A stretch of 64,000 nucleotides of DNA from Heligmosomoides polygyrus polygyrus (GCA_947396885.1 OX377205.1:59864969-59928968); one strand, 5' to 3'; shown: positions 42,836 to 55,204, counted from the first letter of the stretch. Notes: generated from the sequence alone by a model not told the origin. Numbers and translations are program-made.

Positions 42836-43870
42836 GTCTGACGCTCGTGCTGCTCCACGCTGGTGTATCAGCTCGAGAGTTACCGGAGACAGGCGTCTCT
42901 TGCTGGTCTTCAAGCTCTCGGCTCCCTTAGCACTATCGCGGAGATGGTGCACGAAGTGGTCGTATTCCTCCTCGATGTTGTCCATAAGGGTATCTTCCCA
43001 AAGGCCGGAGAGAGAGGTGTAAAGGTCCCAGCTGATGGTCGTTCTGGGACTCCTCTTCTTGAATTTCACGGCCTTCTCTCCTTGACGCGAAAAGCGGAAC
43101 CTTGCGCGAAGGAGGCGGTGGTCCGATCCCGTGTAGAACTTGGGGACAACGGAAACGTCGGTCAGGCAATACTTGCGGTTGAAGATGATGTGGTCGATCT
43201 CGTTGTGGAACTGGCCATCGGGGGATTCTCAGGTCCATCGTAGAGAGGGAGGCTTCTGGAACTGTGAGTTTCCATGGATGGTGTTGGTCGACATGATAAA
43301 CTCAGACAGCCTTTCACCTTGCTCCTTCCACTCCAAATCGTTGGTTCCGATGTGAAGTTCTTCCGGCGACTTTCGCGGTCCGATCTTGGCGTTGAAGTCG
43401 CCGACGATCACCTTGTAGAAGGTGTGATCTTCCTTATGGAACTTTTCCAGCTCCACGTAGAAGGCTTCGACCTCTTCGTCGTCGTAGTCGGATGTTGGGG
43501 CATACGCGACGAATACAGTCAAAGCTGGTACGGAGCCACATCGCTTCAGTCGCAGACGTCCGAATCGGGTTGTCAGAGACTCGTACGAATCGATGTTCGC
43601 GGCCAAGTGCGTGTTGACGAGGACACCAACGCCGCGTAGTCCCCTGCTGTCGCATGTTCCGGGGAACAGTTCTTCTCCGGAGTCGTAGGTGGCGTGTAGG
43701 GGTGGTGTCTTCTCGTCTCGGTCAGTCCAACGACGACGTCGTACTTGATCTTCCTGTCCTGCATCATCAGGTCCTCGACGGATGCTTCCGATGCGAGCGT
43801 GCGGGCGTTGTAAGTACAGATCGTCATCCTAGACCTTCTCAGTTTGCGCAGCGTGGTTAGGCCCTGAGAT
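42767..43870 (-). pseudogene. RTE-1-like apurinic-type endonuclease, broken
   Basis: Read through three frames: ICTYNARTLASEASVEDLM, VVVGLTETRRHHP, then LKRCGSVPALTVFVAYAP, KVIVGDFNAKIGPRKSP, GERLSEFIMSTNT, followed by a frameshift near 43235 and the DHII/DHRLL region. The order matches the endonuclease/exonuclease/phosphatase fold of RTE elements. Frameshifts near 43640, 43235 and 43070 break the polyprotein. The 5' leader extends to at least 44109 as an open frame. Confidence 0.85.
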
Positions 43871-44300
43871 TTTAGCAGCCTCTCCGTACTCGTCCTTCCC
43901 ATCGCTGCAGAAATGGGGGCTCTTTCGGGGTCAGGGGAATGTGGCCCTTTAGTGCTGCTGCGTTTGACTCCAATAACACGGTAGCTCGTCAGACTCTGTC
44001 GTGCGGCCGAAGAACTCTGGGCAGCCAGCCAGACTGCCCGAAGGGACGGGGCGAGACTTAAGGCGGCCTCGAATCGCCTTACGATGCACTCACAGTCTAC
44101 CGAGTGCAAGCTTTTGGCCTAGCCGACACAGTTACAGTCCGCACAGTCACGGACCCATCCACTCACACTGTGCATGAACATGCCGCTCCCATGCACAAGG
44201 AACGCGTCGACCCGACACAGCAGGAGCAAGGAGTCCATCCCCTGCATCCCACCTGCGTCTCTGGGCAGTACACGGTCGCATTTGGTTCGTGTTTAATTCC

Positions 44301-44565
44301 CCTATCTACCCAACTTATATAGTGCTAAAGTGACAGATTGCGACACACTATTACCCAGGACGTCATGATTTTAATTTGATTGATGGTAAAAGTTTTATTT
44401 GCTTGGAGTTACACACTTAAGGTTAAAACAAAGTCATTTGTTAAAAACGCGCATATATTCACTTTGCCGCTTCAAAGCAGCAGCTACATACATTATTAGA
44501 CCGTCTCTTCACACTTCGAAAAGTCTTTTTACCGTTCCCCTTGTAAACACATGAGCCAGTATTGA
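44301..44565. other. unassigned
   Basis: AT-rich interval between the RTE-1-like 5' region and the mariner remnant. A weak ttaaggttaaaac near 44417 could be a decayed mariner end. Confidence 0.35.
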
Positions 44566-45405
44566 TTGCTGATTTCATTCCATCACACTTGTCTACCGTC
44601 CGCACGCGGACACAAGGCAAGACCCCTTCGTGTACTTCGTTATCTATCCAATCTTGCGGACTCAATGCCAGATCTACCTCATGGCCATTTTCGGCACGGC
44701 ATTCTTCATGAATCCATTAAAGGATCTACAGCACGTCAGGCAGCCGACCAAATTAACTTTATATATGGCTTGGGATCTACTACTCATCGCGCCTGTTACG
44801 AGTGGTTCGGGAAGTTTTTAAACGGAGATTATTCACTCGTGGACGGAGCACGGTCAGGAAGGCCAACTGAATTTGACGACACTCTACTCCGTCTTCTTCG
44901 TACCGATTGTAGACAGACAACACATCAACTGGCAGAGAAGCTCGAAGTGTCTCATAGCATAGTGGGAATCCATCTGAAGGGTCTTGGTTTGCATGGAAAT
45001 TTGGAGCTTGAATTCCACATGCCCTGTCAGACACCCAGTGCAAAACCACATGTAGCAAGACTCACAAGAGAAACAATAAGGAGTTGGACTGGGAGGTAAG
45101 GTGCCACATCCACCGTATAGCCCTGACCTCGCCCCTACCGACTACCATCTCTTCTATGCTCTCAAGAAAGAAATTGGAGAGAAATATTTTGAAACGAATG
45201 AAGACCACAAAAATTGGACTCATCAAAGGTACGGCTCCAGAGCTGCAGTCCTTTAAACGAGAGGAATTGGAAAAGTACCCAGTCTTTGGGAAAGTGTAGT
45301 GGAACAAAATGGAGTTTATCTCAATTGATTTGACACTGAAGTTGATTTGAGTTGAAGTGAAGTAATAAATCGTTGAAATTTTTTTAAACTTCTCTTCCAA
45401 CCTAA
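44566..45405 (+). pseudogene. mariner transposase remnant with catalytic core deleted
   Basis: The plus-strand frame from the ATG at 44665 encodes the helix-turn-helix part of a mariner transposase (STARQAADQINFIYG, YEWFGKFLNGDYSLVD, GRPTEF, QTTHQLAEKLEVSHSIVGIHL). It then jumps to AKPHVARLTRET near 45045, skipping the region that should hold the first two catalytic aspartates. After two frameshifts (about 45080 and 45100), PPYSPDLAPTDYHLF gives the last catalytic block. A terminus-like ccaacctaa at 45395-45403 resembles mariner inverted repeats (ttaggttgg). The remnant cannot encode an active enzyme. Confidence 0.85.
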
Positions 45406-46374
45406 TACCAATCAAATGAAGCTCGCGAAGTAACTAGACGAGTGCATACGCGATCTTTTACATTAATAAAGAAAAAATAGGCTGCTTTCCATATCTTCAA
45501 AGTAAGTTTTGAACAATGCTTTTATTTGAAAAGTGAAAGTTTTAAAAGATTTCAACGAAGCGTGTTTAATTTTAAGGCAAGTGGCTGTAAAATTTTCAAA
45601 GTTATACCAATTTTTCATTAGAAAATTGTCATGACCTTCTCGGAAGGTGCCTACTTTTATCCGGAAGACCCTAGTCTAGATTTCGAAGATGTTCAGCTTC
45701 CTGCAAAAACACTAAGCTTGCTATGAAAAGCGCCCAAGTTGTCTTGAGAAGTGTTCGTTCTGCTCGAAAAGTTGTCCATGTGGAACCATCGACGCAACAC
45801 GAACTGCTGGAGTACTTCACGGGAGGAGACACATGAAGATGCTCGCCTGGGAGTATTTGGCTGTATCGTATGCGACCAGTTCTGTGTGCAAGCATATGGC
45901 GCTAGAACGCGTCACGTTTCTATGCTCAATTTGAATTAGATAAGACTCAAGTGGCCGCAGTTCTTCTGGCCATTCCAGCTCCTGCGTTCGGCGTATCTTT
46001 AGCTCATGAACTGTCGGAAAACAATGTTGTTGTCTTCCTGTGCACAGTTAGAATTCTCCTCTGGGGACTTATCCAAAAAATCTAATCAATCAAAAAGAAA
46101 TATCACTCGATCCGCACTTTTGCCTTTTTTATCTATCCTTCATTTTGGTCAGGATCCTTCTCAACCGTAGGATAACAGAGAAATGTAGCTCCCTCGTTCC
46201 TTCTGTTTTCTTTATTCCAATTCCAGGTTTAATAGCGTTTAATAAGATGAGCTTATTCTATGGCTTGAACCTTGGAACGTTACAACTGAACTAAACCAAA
46301 ATTGTGGTGCTATGTGCGTTAGAAAACGGCTAAAAAGTCAGCGTTAAATTGCTAACATAGGATCTTCAAGTCCC
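45406..46374. other. unassigned
   Basis: AT-rich, with short frames only. No terminal repeats or domains recognised. Confidence 0.5.
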
Positions 46375-46868
46375 GAAGAAGACCAAGAACGTCCGTCTCC
46401 GTGCCCACTCGATTCCACTGTTCTTCCTGCCCTAACATACCCCTCAGAGACCTGGGCTATACGAAAGCAGGATGAACACGCGAGAGGACGATGCTCGGAG
46501 TGACACGACTCACGCAAGTGAGAGAAGGCCTCCGGAGTTCCGAGCTTCGCCGAAGTTCGAAGATCAGAGACGCTGTGTCGTGGGCCAAGTTGTCGAAAAT
46601 AAGGTGGGCCGGCTACGTAATGCGCTTCGCAGACACCCGCTAGACGAGAGCCGTTACCGACAGGATGTCAAGCGAACACCAGGACGCTCACCAACGCGTT
46701 GGCTGGACTTCTTCGTGAAAGCCCTGAACGACCGATATGACGCTCTTCGTGTCCCTTGAGTGAGGAGAATACATTGGAGCACTCTGGTACGCGACAATGA
46801 CGAATGGAGACGCTGCTGGCGCTCGCTCGAGCAAGTCGATGATCAACGGGGTGATACAGGATCTTCAA
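46375..46868 (+). pseudogene. 3' fragment of RTE-1-like (family B) element, opposite orientation
   Basis: Plus-strand sequence collinear with the reverse complement of 38975-39500. Translated landmarks: TRKQDEHARGRC by frame change, QDVKRTPGRSPTRWLDFFV, DRYDALRVP, then after a stop DNDEWRRCWRSLEQVDDQR. The 3' end shows gggtgatacagg, the same short repeat that ends the larger copy. It is 5'-truncated, with a stop at 46757-46759. Confidence 0.88.
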
Positions 46869-47640
46869 ACCAGAGATAGATAACCTTAAAATGATGAAGA
46901 GCTTTACTCAGAATAGACGATCATTCAGAGAACTAGGTAGGAGAAAAGCCAAATTCATAATTTAGATCAACGCTTTTGGTGTCAGAAAGTTGAAAGCACT
47001 AAGCCGCTTCTTGCATGTGCGAGAGCAGGAGGTTAGTTTATCCTATACTCTACGACATAACGCCTCGACAGAGACGGGTACCAAGTGAAAGCTCTGGTTT
47101 CCAATCTTTGTGGAAAACAACGATCATCTTCAACACATTGACGACAATGCAGAGCATTTATGCTGCGTAAGCAAGCGATCGCGTGGGATAATACGCATGG
47201 TTTTTGCTGCGCAACTTTTAACTTGGTTTTCCTTCAAAGCGAAGCAATTTTGTGCGGGTTTTTGCAGTGTGCTTATATGCTGAATCTGCGGACTTGTGTT
47301 TCATAATCGCAGTTCCGATCATGAAACGCAAGTGCCGCATGTCCCTGTTCAAGGGCCTTCCAAAGCTGTTGTTGGATTCCCCATTTTGTTGCAGTATTCA
47401 GCCCACGCTGTGGGCGCGGCAAGAACGCGTCCCTGTGGGACAATACGCAGCAGAAATGATGCGTACGCGCCAGCCAGCTAAAAATCGTTTGTCCCGCACG
47501 CACAACACTGCAAAACGTGCGATGTCGTAATGTGTTTAAAAAATTAATTTAAAAAAAAAGAAATTGACAAAGAAATTAAAAAATTAAAAAAGAAATTAAG
47601 CATTGCATAGAGCGGATCATACCAGTTATATAAAGTGGTT
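46869..47640. other. unassigned, with weak inverted similarity
   Basis: Words such as tgtgcgggtttttgcagtgt (about 47251) and inverted acactgcaaaacgtgcg (about 47505) hint at a small inverted-repeat element. No target duplication could be fixed. AT-rich at 47530-47600. Confidence 0.35.
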
Positions 47641-47781
47641 TCAAGAGATTTTTTGAAGAACTGGCCTCCCAAAGAGCGGTCTTAGAGCGCTATGGTCACT
47701 CTATTAAGAGGATAGTTTTTCATTTTTGACTAACTCATTGTTGGCGAAGTTCATAAAAAAATTCAAGAAGCAGGATCCTCC

Positions 47782-50336
47782 ATGTTCGGTTTTCATAAAA
47801 CCTGGGCATATTGCGAGAGTATTCCGAGATTCATACGAAATAAGCAACTTGGGTCGATATGTAATCTACCGGAAGATCATCCTAGGATTCGTGCTATCTA
47901 CCGGTCGGTCCTGGGAGTCGCTATCGAACAGAAGCAGTACATACTGTACTCAACGTTGCTGAAATGCACTGCGAAGGAAGAGTCATGTAGACGGTTTTTG
48001 CAAAATGAGTTCTGGAGAAGGATTGAGAGCGGATCGAAGCAGATCTGTGATACTCTTCGAGCAAATGCGAAATCCACTCTCTGTAGAAAGTTCGATGCTC
48101 TTAGGAGTGAAAACAGGGGAACCTTTTCTGATCGTAGGCCTTTCACCGGAGTTCCACAGTTATCTGGGAGCCGAGTGCCTCAGCAGGCGACCACCACTGC
48201 CGCAGCAAATCAAGCAAGAGTTACCGTTATTGGCAATGCACTCATTTCCCCGAAAGCGTTGGATTTTTTGGATTTAGGGCCATCATTTTCACTATCGCAG
48301 CACGTAAATGCATCGACGTATCGAAAAGTGGTGGGCGGGTTACATAAGCTAAGAGATCAGCTTAGAGCGAAGGCAAGAAACAACCCTGACTCTTGTACAA
48401 ACGAAGAACCTCTACGAACGATGCTCTCACCTATTCTGTTCCCTCGCGCTTTTTACAAGGAGCACGACCCTGTTCCTGAAGTTGATGTCAAATTCAGAAT
48501 TCTAATGTCGGAGGTGCTTCGCGTTTTTCGTAGGCACAGAGGTGACCGAACAACGAATTTGACAAGAGAACAGTGGGAAGGCTTCAGAGAATTGCGCGAC
48601 CTAATAGCTCGTAACGAAATACGACTCTCTGTTAGTGACAAAGGTGGTGAGTTCGTTGTTTGTCCGGGACTCCTGGATAGACAGATATCTGAACACCACC
48701 TCGCTGACCAAACGGAGAGACATTTTCGTTCACAATTCCACAGGTTAAACTCTGTTTGGAAGACTGTGGGTGAGCCGGCTGGTCTAGATAAGCGACTTAT
48801 CAAGAGGCTGAAACTGGACACGCCCACCTGCCCGGTATTCTATCACCTGGTCAAAACGCATAAATTGTCTGAAGAGGACAAGAACTCTTTGTGTGCAGGC
48901 GCATACAAAATCCGACCCATAATAAGCTGCGTAGATGGACCAACTAACCGAATCTCCTGGTTCCTCAACAAAATTGTCGGTCAACTTCTCAGTTTCATAC
49001 CTTCATATTTGGTAAACACGGAACAATTTCTGGACCGCTTGCGATCTAGTACGCTTCAGCAAAATTGTGTGATTGAATCATTTGACGTGACTGCGTTATA
49101 TACCAACGTAGATAATAACGCTGCTTTACAAGCACTTTCGGAGATGCTATATGAGCATGGAAGAAGTATTACTACGTTTGGTTTGAATAAATCACACATA
49201 ATGATGCTGGTACAAGAATGCTTGAAATGTAATGTTTTCAAGTGGTCCGGAAAATATTTCTCGCAGTGTAGAGGACTGGCGATGGGACAGCGCTTAGCTC
49301 CAACCCTAGCGATCTGCTTCATGAGCAGAGTGGAACGACCAGCACTGGAGCGCCTTCCCATAATGTACTGTCGATACATTGATGATTGTTGTATAATAAC
49401 GACAACGCAATCCGAGATGGATAAGTTGTTCAACATCCTTAACACACAATCACAAAACATTAAGTTCACTCGAGAAACTCCGTGTGAAGGCTGGCTACCC
49501 TACTTGAACACTCAAATTAGGGTAGCAAACGGCTCTTTCAATGTGAAGTGGTATCGTAAGGGAGCTCCAAGAACATCATAGTCCATGCAAAATCTGCTCA
49601 CCCTCTGTCTGTGAAACGTGCTGCGCTTCGCAACATGTACAGAACGGCAGTGGGTGTGTGCATGGGACATGAGGAGCGCGAGGAATCACGTATGCTTGCC
49701 CACAATATTGCACGTCTCAATGGGTACGATCCAAGGCAACGAAATGGCCGGATGGGATCTGGGCGTGGTGCAAATGCGCGGGAAAACAAAATATGTCTCC
49801 AGTTACCCTTTATTTCTGAGGAGATCACGGCAGCTGTAGGTCTATGCCTGGTGCGAGCAAATTTGGACGATGATGTTGTGCTGGTCAACATACCAGGACA
49901 CAACATCAAGCGACTGCTAGTTCGCAATAGGCTTTACGATCGCTCATGTATAGCGAGAGACTGCGTGATCTGCCCTTATGGAAGGAGTGGAGACTGTGCG
50001 CAGAAAGGTGTGGTTTACCAAATTCAGTGTTTAAGCTGTGGGGAGCTATATATTGGGGAAACAGGGAGAGCGCTAAGCGTTCGTATCAGGGAACATCTTG
50101 CTGGTAAGGAAAAGCGTAGTTTGGTAACCCCACTCGGTAAACATCGAGTGGATGTCCATCACGGAGACGATTTTAATATTAAATGCACTGTGTTGCTTCG
50201 TGAAAGTGAGATCGGTCCCAGAAAGGTCCTAGAGGCCTTCTGGATCCGCGAGCGTAATCCAACAGTGAATAACCGAAGTGAGTGCATTTCGATCACCAGT
50301 GAGTTTTTGCCGTTTATCCCGCTGTGCGAACTCTGA
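47782..50336 (+). pseudogene. Penelope-like reverse transcriptase/GIY-YIG endonuclease, one frameshift
   Basis: The RT frame is 47782-49581 (599 codons): N-terminal domain, then RLSVSDKGGEFVV (the DKG motif), FYHLVKTHK, IRPIISCVDGPTNRISWFL, IESFDVTALYTNV (motif A), GLAMGQRLAPTLAI (motif B) and YCRYIDDCCII (motif C, YIDD). The endonuclease continues in another frame to 50336: a Cys-rich DCVICPYGRSGDC, VVYQIQCLSC, ELYIGETGR, RIREHL and a later EAFWIRERNPTVNN carrying the expected Glu and Asn. The frames join at about 49562, where WYRKG must run on into SKNIIVHAKSAH; one base of shift separates them. All catalytic residues I can check are present. The start codon of the RT frame is uncertain. 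Confidence 0.9.
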
Positions 50337-50570
50337 GACCGTGCAATCTATACACTTAACATCAGTATGGATCAGCAGTTGGTAGGTCTCAGTTGCTCAA
50401 TGGTGTTAGCGTAGCTGAGCACTCCCTCAGTACCTGTGGAACAACGGTGAGTTCGGCTTGCTTCAGTAAGATTCCGCTTGACACTCGTAGGAAATATTGA
50501 AACTGACAGAGCTGGAGAAGGACGTTTTTGCCGAAATGAGTGTCTGGTCTTAGGTTTCGAACTTCTTTCA

Positions 50571-50610
50571 GGCCTTTGAAAACGACGAAGTTGTCGAAAC
50601 GTCGGCCGAA
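50571..50610 (+). ncRNA. degenerate hammerhead-ribozyme-like motif downstream of the Penelope ORF
   Basis: Text ggcctttgaaaacgacgaag followed by ttgtcgaaacgtcggcc has a stem-II-like cgac/gtcg with a six-base loop, then gaaac and a ggcc pairing. Penelope-like elements often carry hammerhead motifs in their terminal repeats. The core cugauga is degraded here (tttgaaaa), so cleavage is unlikely. Confidence 0.3.
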
Positions 50611-50640
50611 TAAAGTTGTTCCACTATAACAAACCTGCGT

Positions 50641-53600
50641 GGCACAGAAGCATTAAGACTACTCAAGAAGCAGGCTAGCTGATTAGGGAAGATATAGCAA
50701 CCGGAACTCGAGATCAATGTATGAAAATCTGCGCCAAATATTCTTTGCTGTGGCAAATAAGGATTTCCGATCCATGAGAGTGGCAACCGCAAACAATAAT
50801 TAGTTAAATTCATCCGTTCGAAACTTTATGATTTGGACTAGAGAGCTTTATTTTATCCTGTTCAGTATGCAGGCTTATCGCGCTAACGATGTTGTTTTGT
50901 CGGGTTTCTTGGAAAGCTTTCAGAAGAGAAGTTTACTGTGGTTCTAAACGCTTTCCGACAGCTCATGAACTCCAACCGCCCAGTTCTCCACAACTAGATA
51001 ATTTTTTTTCCAGTGACTTTATTGGCAGAGATATGGCAAGTGCAATGGCTTTTACCTTAATTTAAAAGGGCAACGTTATGATCTGCTGAATTTGTAGGCT
51101 GAAAATCACATGAAACGTTCGGACAGAGCTAACTTTTCTTCAGTGATGGGATAGTGGAGCTGCTCGAAGGGTGAGCACACGAATGAGAGGAACAGAAATG
51201 CACTTCTGCACTGCCTAACTCAAAAACCAATTCACCCGTGCGTTGTGAAGGCCACTGACGTGGGAATAAGAATGGAAAGACAGATATGCTGGGAAGGACT
51301 AGTCTTTGAAGTGGCTGGAGGCCACCAGCACACATAAAGGTATTCGAAGACTGATATTCGAGTGCTCGCAGAAACTCTTAGGAAGTAATATGCGACATCA
51401 AGGACGACTGACTTCACGCGTCAGCAAGTGAGAAGACCCCAGGTGGCGCGGAAACCGCAGAATCGGGTGCGCTTCCTTCACGCACCGTGCCGTTCCATTG
51501 CGTCTCGTAACCGCGTCCGTGCTGCGGGCGCAATTGCCACTTCTGCTTCATGGGGTGAGTCGGACCTTTCTGTAGGAAATCCTCGCAGGGGACACAGAAA
51601 GTGAAAGCAGGAAAATAGGAGTCGGAGAACTGGATATGTCCTAAGGAGGCTGTTCTGGAAGCTACTGCGGTGCCCTTAAAATCACGGTGCTCAATCTCCT
51701 AACACGGTGCTTATCTTATTTGCGCGCAGATGTGCCTTCACACGTCAGAACAACATTGAGTGCATGTCGAGAAGACACGCCGCATAGGTACGGGAGCATG
51801 AGTGCCGTTGCTCATACCTTAATCGCAGCAGCCAGTCACGAACTCTGCATATGCGGTTGGGCCAGTGCCTGATTGGCTGCCGCAGTTGTGGTAGAAGCAG
51901 CGGCGTCTTTCCGCACCCCGTTGGTGCGACTTCGCGACGTGAACTCAACACTGCCCTGGTCACAACTTCAGGAAGTCGAATTATTTCCAAAAAAGAACAT
52001 TAGAATGACCAGGCAAGTGTTGGCACATTAGAAATAGAGGATGGGTGTGACAGAGTGCACGTTGGCGTCCTTGTAAGAATTCAACGTAGAGGGTCGAGTG
52101 CTCATCGGCACATGATGGTCGCTATATCTATACTTCAGCTCTTCCCCGGCTCATCAGCCGAATAGCGAATAGAATAATGAATAGCGTAGACCTCGCGGAG
52201 GTGGAGAAAACATGTTTTTCATTGGCTGCGTAGGGCGAAGTAGGTTTTGCAGAACTGCGCTATAGCTCAATCGTTTATCTGCGCCCTTCATCCCTGAGCA
52301 TGGAGGGAGGGACAGAGCATTGAACTGTCGGAAACTTAGAAAAAATCGCTATGCCGAGTCAGCCTGCCCTTTGTCGTGGTTCGGCGACCTCACAAGGACG
52401 AACTGCTTGGGTAGAAAACGAGCGGCAGAAACGAACGCTACTACGCACTTGCCAACGCACTGGGTGCACCACCTGCCATTGTATCGTTGCTCGGACACGA
52501 GCAAAAGACCACTTCGTGCTCCCTAGTTCTACAGATGATCACTGCGAGCTATTTGCCTTTTGCTGTCACACCGAATCAGCCTACAATGCTTGCTCGGTGT
52601 ATAGTACAGGTTGTTGGCCGAATTGCGCTGCCTATCGTACTAATTCGAAATCCAACATTCTAGAACTCAATATGTCTTCGGAAGGAGCCCATTAAGCTTA
52701 TAGGCTACTCTAGGTGGTGAACACTTGGATTCTTTGAGAGGCTCCACGGAATTATAAGGAAAAATGCACCCAGGCTCTGCTATGGATTGGACGAAAGCCA
52801 TCAATGCGCACTACTGCAGCCCAAAATAATTCAAAATGAAAAACTCCACACTGTGTAGTGCTGGTTCTTCGAGTTTTGCAGGTTTGAGGGGCCTCTCTAC
52901 TGCGAAAGCCTCCATGCGCCTTACAAAGTGTCACCGTATCCGACCAGCACACGGTAAATGTTGGACTGTGCGCTCATAGTGACCATAAACGCCTGCCGGT
53001 GCAAGGAAGGTCTGCCAGAGGTGTGCGCGTACAAACTACAGCTCAGGTGGGAAAACACGAAGAACGCCACTCTTGAGGCCGACCCTGCGGGAGAACCAGC
53101 TCTGTTGCAGGTGTGACACAAAAAGATCGAGACCTGCAGATAGTCTGAAGGAGTTTAACGCCTTCCGACTGGAAAACTCACTCAGCACCGAGAGCGTGAC
53201 GCGGAATTGAACTCTGTTAAGGTGCAATTGGGCAGAGGATGAGACCCTAATGCTCTCCGCGTAATAGATGTTCACAAGTGTCATGAATTGTTCACCCACA
53301 TGCTAGGCCACCTGACGAGCCGCCTGAAGTTTTTCCAAATAGTCCTTGAAACACTCCTGCAAATCTATCAAGATGTAAGATATACAGCTGGTAGGACAGC
53401 AAAGCCCTCATTTGGAATGTCTTCTTAATGACCAAAGTCATCAGGAAGACGAACCTCTTTTCACTTCGAGGATCCCAGATGACCAGAGTTTGAACGATGT
53501 GGTGGCATTGAATACGTTTTATATTGTTGAGGGTGTTGGATCAAGAATTGAATATGAGCTGCAAAGTCTGACAGAATATTCCTAACAGCGTAATAATATT

Positions 53601-53974
53601 TCTGTTTCTGAATGCGATAACTGGTCAAGAAGAACGTACCACGCCCACTGAAAAGTGGACCACATAGAACTCAAGCATGTTAGAAGAAAAAACAAAAAGA
53701 AAGAGCAGAAAGAGCATTAGAATGACCAAATATGTAACAGAAAGCGGCGATAATCAATGATATTTTGATAAGAAGAAAAAAAAACACAAGTCGAGTGCGT
53801 TGTAGAGTGGCACGTGGTTTTCGCGAAATGTAAGGTATAAAGTGTAGTAAAACCTGCAGTGAATGCTGGAAGAAATTTAGCTGGAAGGTCAAGTTCAACG
53901 AAAACAAGTCTAGCAGATTCGAATAGAGTAGTCGTTTTCAACCAAGCCTGCTTCTCATCAGACAGCTACGATAA
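50641..53974. other. long unassigned stretch
   Basis: I find no domain-bearing frame, RNA gene or terminal repeat in over 3 kb. The longest frames (114 codons at 52351, 87 codons at 53036 on the minus strand) carry no motif I know. Base composition is ordinary. If a host gene with short exons is present in this window, this is a candidate interval, but I cannot show one. Confidence 0.5.
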
Positions 53975-54278
53975 AAGGGTAAAGGATAAAAGACGGCGTT
54001 ATTCAATCCCTTTTAGGATGCGCCACGCATTCTACTTCTACGGGATGTCGTGAAGGCGATTTGAATGCGTATTTGGTCATACAATGACTTGTGGTGGCCA
54101 GCCGATGAACAAGTCAGCGCTCTATCCCTCCCAGACAAGTTTGGTAGCAATTCACCGACCCCGGATGGATGGAGGGCTTGGTTGGCCTGGGCGCGAAATC
54201 CGAACCAGGAAGCTGGTATCGGGTGCACGCGACAGTCGGCGCTTCCTCCGACTGTGCTACACGCGCCCTTAACAGTTA
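53975..54278 (-). mobile_element. tRNA-derived SINE, best-preserved copy 4
   Basis: On the minus strand it starts agggcgcgtgtagcacagtc, giving an A box tagcacagtcgg and a B box ggttcggattt at tRNA spacing. The body and tail (tagaatgcgtggcgcatcc, aagggattgaataacgcc) are shared with the other copies. Good conservation with the copy at 24742-25022 suggests relatively recent spread. Confidence 0.9.
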
Positions 54279-55204
54279 CGATACCATGTGATATATACCG
54301 GAATTTCGGAACATTGGTACGCTGACCGTCTAATGGAATTGGAAATGAAAATTGAACAGCCACCTAAATTCCAGAAGAGGAGACGTGCTTCATGCTCGCA
54401 CCACTTCAGGCAATAGCATGCGAAATGAAATTGTTGGGGCAATCAGAACAAATTAGGGTAGGCGCCCGCAAGGCTCGACCTATAGGAGCAAGTTCCGCCT
54501 GCCTACCGCAAAGCACTAGCGGTTGTAGCACTACGCCACCGGTCCGGAGACGGGGCAGGCAAACGGAGCAAAGATGAATGCAGAAGGTTCGAAATCTCCG
54601 GACCTCAGTTCGGCTGAGTGCGCTTGTAGCCAACCCTAGAGATGAACTGTAAATTCCGCTCTGAAGCACATCAGCCATCTCATGTAATCCATTCCCAGGA
54701 GGTACCAGACAGTGTTCAGAGCGATAACACGGTCAACACTTTGACGTCTTATATTGAAGAGACGCTTAGTTTTTGCCACAAGTCGCGGTTTGTCAGTGCG
54801 AAGGTTACCAACACGCAGAGTTGAGTTGTAATGAATGTGATGTTGAAAACATACAGAAATGCTTGAAATTTTCACCAAATTACAGTAGCTTGAGAATTAA
54901 ACCCGTGAAGCTCGGCTGTGAGTAGAACAACACAGGATATTCAGTTTTTGTCCGATTTGGTTGAATTTGCTGCGAGACATGAGGGGAATGCAAGTGCCCA
55001 CAAGCACTTAGATCCACCGCATGAGTTCGGCTGACAGCGAGCGGAGGGCCTCATTTTTTATGAGGGCAGGAATGGCGAGCATACCGCCTGTGGTTCCCCG
55101 GCGCTTAGGTCCGCGATGCATGAGAAATAGTCGTTGGTGGAAAATGTTCGGCGAATGCGTTCGCAACTTTTCTCATTCTTCTTTTTCCTACTCAGATTTT
55201 AATA
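54279..55204. other. unassigned
   Basis: No defended gene. A possible tRNA-like inverted segment near 54450-54545 (ccggtggcgtagtgctacaa on the minus strand) is too weak to call. Confidence 0.45.

Larger units (their letters stand above)
38975..44300 (-). mobile_element. RTE-1-like non-LTR retrotransposon (family B), interrupted and rearranged
   Basis: Minus-strand order from 5' to 3': endonuclease (43870 to 42770), RT fingers and palm (42750 to 41300), then after a hAT-like insertion the RT thumb and C-terminal tail (39704 to 38984). The wording (YKKGDVHDISNYRPICLLS, GVRQGDTISPLF, LRFADDIVLIT, WIPRDVKRT) is typical of RTE-1-type elements of nematodes. The 3' end shows short tgataca-type repeats near 38975-38990. 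The 5' boundary near 44300 is a guess. Confidence 0.85.
47640..50640 (+). mobile_element. Penelope-like element (RT plus GIY-YIG endonuclease)
   Basis: Boundaries are approximate. A plus-strand RT and GIY-YIG endonuclease follow the canonical Penelope order. Similar short strings ttcaagaagcagg (about 47762) and ctcaagaagcagg (about 50664) flank the coding part, and a hammerhead-like relic lies at 50571-50610. Penelope-like elements are absent from C. elegans as far as I know but occur in other nematodes. Confidence 0.85.
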
